A stretch of DNA of 10,296 nucleotides, taken from positions 1 to 10,296 of the forward strand of contig CALVXL010000118.1 in assembly GCA_944369635.1 (NCBI GenBank), written 5' to 3'. The translations under genes were made by a program, and so were the position numbers. Shown piece after piece: positions 6,653 through 10,296 of the stretch; position 1 is the first letter of the stretch, and every line of letters begins with the position of its first letter. Under the pieces are notes generated by a model, which worked only from the letters and a program-made list of their open reading frames with translations, searched no databases and was not told the DNA's origin. Source of the stretch: an uncultured Clostridia bacterium (GTDB lineage: Bacteria; Bacillota; Clostridia; Christensenellales; Borkfalkiaceae).

Positions 6653-7660
6653 ATGGCAGGAATGAGGGCCGCAATCGATCTCGGCACATCGAGTACCAAA
6701 ATTTATACGCAGGGCGGCGGCATCGTGCTGGACGAGCCGTCGGTCGTAGCGCTCGGACAGGGCAACGAAAAAAGCAAGATCAAAGCCGTCGGTTCGGAGG
6801 CGAAAAAGCTTATCGGCAAGACGGCGGAAAACACCAAAACGGTTTTTCCCGTTTTCGAAGGCGAAATCGTCAACGAAAAACTCGCCGCGCTCATGCTGGA
6901 CGCGTATCTGAAAAAAGTAAATTTCAGACAGACGTTTTCCTCGCTGGTGGCGGTTTCCGTACCGTGCGGGGCGGACATTGCGCTCATTAAAAAACTCAAC
7001 AAAACGCTTGCGGCGGCGGGCGTGAACGACGCGTATTATGTGGAAACGCCGCTCGTTGCGGCAATCGGCAACAACGTGCCGCTCAGCGAATATTCGCCGT
7101 GTTTCGTCATCGACATGGGCGGCGGCGTTACGGATATCGCCGCACTTTCTCTCGACGGCATTATCGCGGGCGTTTCGGTGGGGCTCGGCGGCAAGAATAC
7201 CGACGTCGCGCTCATCGATTACATCGCCGACAACTATAATCTGCAAATCGGCCTTCTGACGGCGGAACGCATCAAAGTGCAGATCGGCTCGCTTTTCGAT
7301 AACGACACGCTGAGCGCGGTCGTCAACGGGCGCGATCTTTCCACGGGGCGTCCCCGCTCCATCGTGTTGCGCGCGGAAAACATCCTCGCGCCCGTCAGAA
7401 AATATTACGATAAAATTTTCGAAATCGCGGGCACGGTCTTATCCAAACTTCCGCCTGAAGTTTCGGCGGAAATACGGCATAAGGGCATTTATGTTTCCGG
7501 CGGAGCGGCGGCGATCGCCGGGCTGGAAAGCTATTACAAAAATAAGTTCAACATGAACGTGAATATTGCGGAAAATCCCGCTATGTGCACGGTTATGGGG
7601 CTTGGCGGGTTGCTCGGTAATATCGATCTCATCAAAAAACTCGCCGTCAATTCCGACTGA
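6653..7660 (+). CDS. mreB: MreB/Mbl-like bacterial actin, divergent
   Basis: This 335-residue actin homologue probably forms membrane-bound filaments that guide cell-wall elongation. ASKHA motifs are DLGTSSTK (9-16), VETPLVAAIG (130-139, keeping the glutamate expected for hydrolysis at 131), DMGGGVTD (154-161), the MreB-type stretch YNLQIGLLTAERIKVQIGS (195-213), NGRDLSTGRPR (225-235), LPPEV (266-270) and VSGGAA (281-286). The C-terminal IDLIKKL matches canonical MreB ends. Departures from consensus: IGGGTTE has become MGGGVTD, and the usual GDEMD is GGKNTD (179-184). The start ATG 6653 has AAGGAG at 6641-6646, overlapping the maf stop. The usual partners mreC and mreD do not follow. It may be an Mbl- or MreBH-like paralogue rather than the only MreB. 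Confidence 0.88.
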   Translation: MAGMRAAIDLGTSSTKIYTQGGGIVLDEPSVVALGQGNEKSKIKAVGSEAKKLIGKTAENTKTVFPVFEGEIVNEKLAALMLDAYLKKVNFRQTFSSLVAVSVPCGADIALIKKLNKTLAAAGVNDAYYVETPLVAAIGNNVPLSEYSPCFVIDMGGGVTDIAALSLDGIIAGVSVGLGGKNTDVALIDYIADNYNLQIGLLTAERIKVQIGSLFDNDTLSAVVNGRDLSTGRPRSIVLRAENILAPVRKYYDKIFEIAGTVLSKLPPEVSAEIRHKGIYVSGGAAAIAGLESYYKNKFNMNVNIAENPAMCTVMGLGGLLGNIDLIKKLAVNSD

Positions 7661-7661
7661 T

Positions 7662-8180
7662 ATGGAACAGATCCTCGTCATCGGCTGTCCCGGTTCGGGC
7701 AAAACCACGCTGGCAAAAAGTCTGGCAAGCAAGCTCGATCTTCCGCTCGTGCATTTGGATGCGCTTTTTTGGCGGGAAGGCTGGAAAAACCTTTCCGCGG
7801 GGGAGTTCGACAAACTTTTGGAAAAAGAGCTTGAAAAACCGCGCTGGATTATTGACGGAAATTATAACCGTACCCTTATAACGCGTTTAAGGCGTGCGGA
7901 TACCGTTATTTATCTCGATTATCCCCGCCGAATTTGTCTGGCGGGCGTGATCGGAAGGTATTCCAAAAACCGCGGGAAAACCCGCTCGGACATAGGCGGA
8001 AACTGCCCCGAAAAACTGGACTTTCCGTTTTTGAAATTTGTTTGGGAATTCAATAAAAAGTATCGGAAGTTTTATCGCGAATTACTGGCGGGTTCGGGCG
8101 TAAAGGCTTATATTTTCCGTTCGCGCAGGCAAACGCGCGCGTTTGAAAAAAGTCTTTGCGGCAAGTCAAGCGGAAAGTAA
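7662..8180 (+). CDS. P-loop kinase-like protein, FlaR/topology modulation family
   Basis: This 172-residue protein belongs to the P-loop family often annotated as DNA topology modulation protein or adenylate kinase-like; the true substrate is not established, and a small nucleotide kinase role is inference. Visible motifs: Walker A GCPGSGKT (8-15), HLDALFW (31-37), WIIDGNY (62-68), ADTVIYLDYPRRICL (79-93), KTRSD (106-110) and CPEKLD (115-120), then a conserved aromatic and basic helix around 121-140. The start is ATG 7662, only 1 nt after the mreB stop. No clear Shine-Dalgarno precedes it, so translation is probably coupled to mreB. A longer in-frame extension from 7566 would overlap mreB and is not supported. 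It occupies the place where mreC/mreD are usually found. A terminator follows. Confidence 0.88.
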   Translation: MEQILVIGCPGSGKTTLAKSLASKLDLPLVHLDALFWREGWKNLSAGEFDKLLEKELEKPRWIIDGNYNRTLITRLRRADTVIYLDYPRRICLAGVIGRYSKNRGKTRSDIGGNCPEKLDFPFLKFVWEFNKKYRKFYRELLAGSGVKAYIFRSRRQTRAFEKSLCGKSSGK

Positions 8181-8212
8181 TAGAAAAGGCGTTCCGTTTC
8201 TGATGAAAATAC

Positions 8213-8239
8213 ATATTTGCTTCTTAAGAAAGCGCATAT
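8213..8239. repeat. Imperfect palindrome centred on TTCTTAAGAA
   Basis: The perfect core TTCTTAAGAA (8221-8230) extends outwards through eight further positions with one bulged A (8231), one mismatch and one wobble pair. It could be a weak RNA hairpin at the end of the kinase transcript or a dimeric protein-binding site. No function can be assigned. Confidence 0.4.
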
Positions 8240-8245
8240 TCGACA

Positions 8246-8293
8246 AAAAGGCGTAAAATACTGTCAATATCGGCAGATTATTACGCCTTTTCT
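8246..8293 (+). terminator. Probable intrinsic terminator of the maf-mreB-kinase operon
   Basis: AAAAGGCGTAA (8246-8256) and TTACGCCTTTT (8281-8291) form a perfect 11-bp stem, with TTTTCTT at the downstream edge. The A-rich 5' side makes it symmetrical. The 24-nt loop is long for a terminator, though CTG (8261-8263) and CAG inside it can pair and shorten it. Confidence 0.6.
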
Positions 8294-8307
8294 TGTTGTA
8301 AAATAGA

Positions 8308-8340
8308 CCTCGCGCGGTGAAAAAATATCCCGCGCGGAGG
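8308..8340 (+). promoter_or_regulatory. Hairpin sequestering the minD Shine-Dalgarno
   Basis: CCTCGCGCGG (8308-8317) pairs with CCGCGCG-G-AGG (8330-8340), giving ten base pairs with only G8337 bulged and a 12-nt A-rich loop. The right arm ends in GGAGG (8336-8340), the minD ribosome binding site, 10 nt before the ATG at 8351. When folded, the site would be largely hidden, so minD and the overlapping minE could be limited at translation. Regulation is inference; the pairing is seen directly. Confidence 0.6.
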
Positions 8341-8350
8341 CGGTGAAGAT

Positions 8351-9136
8351 ATGGCGAGAAAAATTGTGATCACTTCGGGAAAAGGCGGCGTCGGCAAAAC
8401 GACGGTAACGGCAAATCTCGGAATGTATTTAAGCGCGCTGGGCGCGCGCGTTGCGCTCATCGATATCGATTTCGGGCTGAACAATCTCGATGTGGTGATG
8501 GGAATAGAAAACCGCGTGGTTTACGATATTTCCGACGTTTTGGAAGGGCGTTGCCGCGTTAAGCAGGCGCTCGTGCAGGATAACGGGCATAAAAATCTGT
8601 ATGTTTTGCCGTCTGACAACATGAAAACTTCCACGTCGATGACGGGGCAAAGTTTGAAAATCGTGGTGGAAAAACTTTCGCCGCTCTTCGACTACCTTTT
8701 GCTGGATTGTCCTGCCGGTGTGGACGCGGGATTTCATCGGGCGGTGTCCTGTGCGGACGAGGCGCTTTTGGTTACGACTCCCTGTTTTTCCAGTCTGCGG
8801 GACGCCGACAAGGTGGTTTCCATATTGAAAAGCTACCAACTGGAATCGGTTTCTCTGGTGGTCAACCGCGTGCGCGGCGATCTGGTGCTGGGGGAAAAGA
8901 TTCTTTCGCCAAAGGATATCGAATCGCTTTTGAAAATCCCGCTTATTGGCGTATTGCCCGACGAGGACGACGTCATTTTGCGCGGAGCGGGATTTCCGCC
9001 GATGTCGCGTATAGGCAAGGCGTTTCGCATCCTCGCGGACAACGTGGACAAAAAGACTTTCCGCATTTACGACGCTACGGCGCGGTACAGCGGGTTTTTA
9101 GGACAGATCAAAAGGGGGTTGAGGCGCAGCGTATGA
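8351..9136 (+). CDS. minD: Septum site-determining ATPase MinD
   Basis: MinD is a membrane-binding ATPase that positions the division septum, normally by carrying the FtsZ inhibitor MinC and responding to MinE. In 261 residues it shows the deviant Walker A KGGVGKT (11-17), DIDFGLNNLD (38-47), VVYDISDVLEGRC (56-68), LLLDCPAG (117-123), VTTPCFSSLRDADKV (141-155) and VNR (171-173). The C-terminus YSGFLGQIKRGLRR (246-259) is a short amphipathic basic helix, as expected for the membrane-targeting sequence. The usual Arg in GLRNLD is Asn here, and PAGIE is PAGVD. The ATG at 8351 has GGAGG 10 nt upstream, inside a hairpin. It overlaps minE by ATGA. No minC is in the window. Confidence 0.95.
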   Translation: MARKIVITSGKGGVGKTTVTANLGMYLSALGARVALIDIDFGLNNLDVVMGIENRVVYDISDVLEGRCRVKQALVQDNGHKNLYVLPSDNMKTSTSMTGQSLKIVVEKLSPLFDYLLLDCPAGVDAGFHRAVSCADEALLVTTPCFSSLRDADKVVSILKSYQLESVSLVVNRVRGDLVLGEKILSPKDIESLLKIPLIGVLPDEDDVILRGAGFPPMSRIGKAFRILADNVDKKTFRIYDATARYSGFLGQIKRGLRRSV

Positions 9137-9375
9137 AAACGGGGAAATTAAACGGAGATCTGATGCGGCTCAAGACCGTCATCGAGACCGACAGGCTGAA
9201 CGTTGCGGACAATTTCGATGAGCTTATCACCGCCGATTTGACCGCGCTTCTGAACGATTATTTCGACTTAAAAACGCCGCCGCAGATGAGTATCGTCAAG
9301 GAAAGCGGCTATTATCTGGTACATATCGAGGCGATCGCCTTCCGCATCAAGACTTTCGGCGTCGTGCCGAAATAA
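9133..9375 (+). CDS. minE: Cell division topological specificity factor MinE
   Basis: MinE activates the MinD ATPase and drives its release from the membrane, restricting division inhibition to the poles. This 80-residue protein matches the family's usual size. The N-terminal part (residues 5-22, with MRLKTVIETDRLN at 11-23) corresponds to the anti-MinCD helix, which in Escherichia coli reads KERLQIIVAERR; similarity here is modest. The C-terminal half has the topological-specificity pattern: a helix (27-45), then SIVKESGYYLVHIEAIAF (53-70). The start ATG at 9133 overlaps the minD stop as ATGA, which indicates translational coupling and supports the assignment. A strong terminator follows 64 nt after the stop. 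Confidence 0.82.
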   Translation: MKTGKLNGDLMRLKTVIETDRLNVADNFDELITADLTALLNDYFDLKTPPQMSIVKESGYYLVHIEAIAFRIKTFGVVPK

Positions 9376-9439
9376 TTTTTGCTTTTTGTCGAGGAAAAGT
9401 TTTTTTAACGGCTCTGTTTCTAAATTGTAGACCTTTATT

Positions 9440-9469
9440 AATCGGGATTGAAATATCCCGATTTTTTTT
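9440..9469 (+). terminator. Strong intrinsic terminator after minDE
   Basis: AATCGGGAT (9440-9448) and ATCCCGATT (9455-9463) form a perfect 9-bp stem with a 6-nt loop, ending in a run of eight T (9462-9469). It closes the minDE transcription unit. The spacer from 9470 to about 9580 is AT-rich with no gene. Confidence 0.93.
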
Positions 9470-9590
9470 ATTTTGTCAAATTTTTCCGATAATCATTTCA
9501 AGCCATAATTAAATTAAACGATATTTTTACATTTTTAAAATTTTCAATACTTCGGTACGCGTCTTTGTAGGTATATTTATTTAGTTATAG

Positions 9591-9618
9591 TTAGCACCAA
9601 GGCGCTATTTTCTGTAAT
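9591..9618 (+). promoter_or_regulatory. Possible promoter of the Xre-type gene
   Basis: TTAGCA (9591-9596, four of six) and TGTAAT (9613-9618, five of six) are separated by 16 bp, with a start expected near 9625. An alternative -10 is TATAGT (9586-9591), but it lacks a good -35. With the first arrangement the two operator-like dyads would cover the -35 region and the transcription start. Confidence 0.4.
9592..9607. promoter_or_regulatory. Operator-like dyad, site 1
   Basis: TAGCACCAAGGCGCTA is a 16-bp palindrome around a central AA, with one mismatched pair. It shares 11 of 16 positions with site 2 and lies 29 bp from it. Xre/Cro-type repressors commonly bind such paired dyads next to their own gene, so autoregulation is a reasonable inference. 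Confidence 0.55.
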
Positions 9619-9620
9619 TA

Positions 9621-9636
9621 TACTCCCAAGGTGCTA
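9621..9636. promoter_or_regulatory. Operator-like dyad, site 2
   Basis: TACTCCCAAGGTGCTA keeps the central CCAAGG and the right half GGTGCTA, but has a degenerate left half. The outer arms GTTAGCACC (9590-9598) and GGTGCTAAC (9630-9638) are perfect inverted repeats 31 nt apart. They join sites 1 and 2 and could alternatively form a long-loop hairpin. Confidence 0.5.
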
Positions 9637-9673
9637 ACATATCGATAAAAAGAAGAAAATAGGGAGGAAAATT

Positions 9674-9883
9674 ATGAAAATCATCGTTGCAGAGCGCATA
9701 GGCGAATTGATGAAAGAGGAGGGATTGAACCAAGTGCAACTTGCCGAAAAAATCGGCGTTAAACAAAATACCGTCAGCTCGTGGGTTTTGAAGAAAAAAG
9801 AGCCGTCTATATCCAGTTTGTGGGCGTTGGCGGATTATTTCGGCGTCGACATCGATTATCTTGTCGGCAGAAAAGATATGTAA
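9674..9883 (+). CDS. Small Xre/Cro-family HTH regulator
   Basis: This 69-residue protein is almost entirely one HTH_3 (Xre/Cro) DNA-binding domain: the helix-turn-helix lies at about 19-39 (NQVQLAEKIGVKQNTVSSW), followed by the typical end ALADYFGVDIDYLVGR (51-66). There is no effector domain, so it probably acts as a simple dimeric repressor. The ATG at 9674 follows GGGAGG (9662-9667) at 6 nt, an excellent ribosome binding site. Two dyads upstream suggest it controls its own promoter. It is a single-gene unit closed by a terminator 5 nt after the stop. Similar stand-alone regulators occur in prophages and integrative elements but also in ordinary chromosomes; its targets are unknown. Confidence 0.92.
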   Translation: MKIIVAERIGELMKEEGLNQVQLAEKIGVKQNTVSSWVLKKKEPSISSLWALADYFGVDIDYLVGRKDM

Positions 9884-9888
9884 AATGT

Positions 9889-9923
9889 AAATCCCCCGCG
9901 GATAACTTCCGCGGGGGATTTTT
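9889..9923 (+). terminator. Strong intrinsic terminator after the Xre gene
   Basis: AAATCCCCCGCGG (9889-9901) and CCGCGGGGGATTT (9909-9921) form a perfect 13-bp stem with a 7-nt loop, ending in five T (9919-9923). On the opposite strand it is followed by the less T-rich ATTTACATTTTAC, so it may also partly stop the convergent gene. Confidence 0.93.
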
Positions 9924-9967
9924 AACAGAATAACCGAGTTTTTCGGCTTGATTTTAAAAAAGGTATT

Positions 9968-10296
9968 TCAGATTCGATAATCCGTTCTGCCGAGCAGGTA
10001 ATCGAGGCTCACCCCGAAATAATCGGCAATGATCTCTGAAAATTCAAGTTCGGGTAAATATTTCTTTCCGAGCCACCTTGAAAAATAGCTTTTGTCAAAA
10101 TGGCATTTCATTGCCAGAAAATATTGCGTGATTTTCTTTTCATCGCAGAGCAAAACGATTCTGTCGGCAAACGTCTCGTTTAAGGCGGAGGGTTCGAAAG
10201 TATCGTCATCGGTTTTGCCGAGCAAAAAAGCAAGGGAAACGCGGAAATAATCGGCAATTTTTATCAGTGTGCGCGTTCTCGGCAATATCCCGTAAT
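9968..10296 (-). CDS. Xre-family protein with two HTH domains, 5' end outside the window
   Basis: The reading frame is open to the right edge, so the start lies beyond 10296. The TTG at 10283-10285 is an internal Leu in YGILPRTRTL, not a start codon. Counting that Leu as residue 1, residues 1-24 are the last third of one Xre/Cro domain (LIKIADYFRVSLAFLLGKTD). A second domain at about 36-102 ends in EIIADYFGVSLDYLLGRTD. In that second domain the helix region (TQYFLAMKCHFDKSYFSRWL, about 53-72) is less canonical. The same domain ending as in the neighbouring small regulator suggests the two genes are related. It is convergent with that gene. A weak hairpin near 9933-9949 could be its terminator. 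A regulatory role is likely; targets are unknown. Confidence 0.82.
   Translation of the reverse strand, partial: YGILPRTRTLIKIADYFRVSLAFLLGKTDDDTFEPSALNETFADRIVLLCDEKKITQYFLAMKCHFDKSYFSRWLGKKYLPELEFSEIIADYFGVSLDYLLGRTDYRI

Larger units (their letters stand above)
8181..8350 (+). other. Structured minD leader region with three consecutive hairpins
   Basis: This 170-bp spacer holds an imperfect palindrome (8213-8239), a terminator-like hairpin (8246-8293) and a stable hairpin over the minD ribosome binding site (8308-8340). A possible -10 box TAAAAT lies at 8299-8304, but no good -35 is visible 17 bp upstream. If transcription starts there, the leader begins with the third hairpin. Confidence 0.5.

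Noticed and set aside
7566..7661. Upstream in-frame extension of the P-loop kinase gene
   Set aside because: It would overlap the end of mreB by almost 100 nt and put unrelated residues before the Walker A strand. The family begins directly with the strand preceding the P-loop.
9933..9949. Small hairpin as a terminator for the right-edge HTH gene
   Set aside because: The stem is only about six pairs including a wobble, and no T-run follows on the minus strand; too weak to list as a feature.
1..10296. tRNA, rRNA, CRISPR array, known riboswitch or transposase
   Set aside because: No cloverleaf-like gene, spaced repeat array, T-box or recognisable riboswitch core, or transposase motif was seen on either strand.

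Overview
The window looks like chromosomal DNA from a Gram-positive member of the Firmicutes, most likely a gut-type Clostridia; a Christensenellales/Borkfalkiaceae-like bacterium is my best guess, but it is inference. The reasons are AGGAGG-type ribosome binding sites, several TTG starts, the cluster maf - mreB-like - minD - minE, half-size TauE/SafE transporter genes in tandem, and a large lipoprotein-like surface protein that ends in a membrane helix and an acidic tail. GC-rich genes are separated by AT-rich spacers with clear intrinsic terminators.

Layout. (1) 126-3260, minus: a secreted surface protein of about 1044 residues with three diverged beta-sandwich modules, probably held in the membrane at both ends; a 40-bp near-perfect inverted repeat resembling an IS3-family end lies beyond its 3' end. 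(2) 3406-4188, plus: two adjacent half-length TauE/SafE genes, divergent from the surface gene. (3) 4189-4491: a 303-bp spacer with phased A-tracts, an extended -10 promoter and a leader hairpin. (4) 4492-6006: a Ppx/GppA phosphatase, followed by a terminator. (5) 6055-8180: maf, a divergent mreB-like gene and a P-loop kinase-like gene (FlaR/topology modulation family), tightly packed. (6) 8181-8350: three hairpins in a row, the last of which can cover the minD ribosome binding site. (7) 8351-9375: minD and minE, overlapping by ATGA, followed by a strong terminator. (8) 9376-10296: a small Xre-type regulator behind two operator-like dyads, then a terminator, then a convergent Xre-type gene that runs off the right edge.

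How the genes fit together. The centre of the window is a reduced version of the classical Firmicutes shape and division cluster (maf-radC-mreBCD-minCDE). Here radC, mreC, mreD and minC are absent, and a nucleotide kinase-like gene sits between mreB and minD. MinD and MinE would form the membrane-associated ATPase pair that places the division site, with MinC (if it exists) encoded elsewhere. The Ppx/GppA enzyme (polyphosphate or pppGpp) and Maf (nucleotide pyrophosphatase) are housekeeping enzymes. The left part is envelope-related and the right end is regulatory, possibly the start of an accessory region.

I found no RNA gene, CRISPR array or complete mobile element. The observations most worth following are the minD leader hairpin, the paired operator-like sites before the Xre gene, the curved-DNA promoter before ppx, and the doubly anchored surface protein with its repeated modules.
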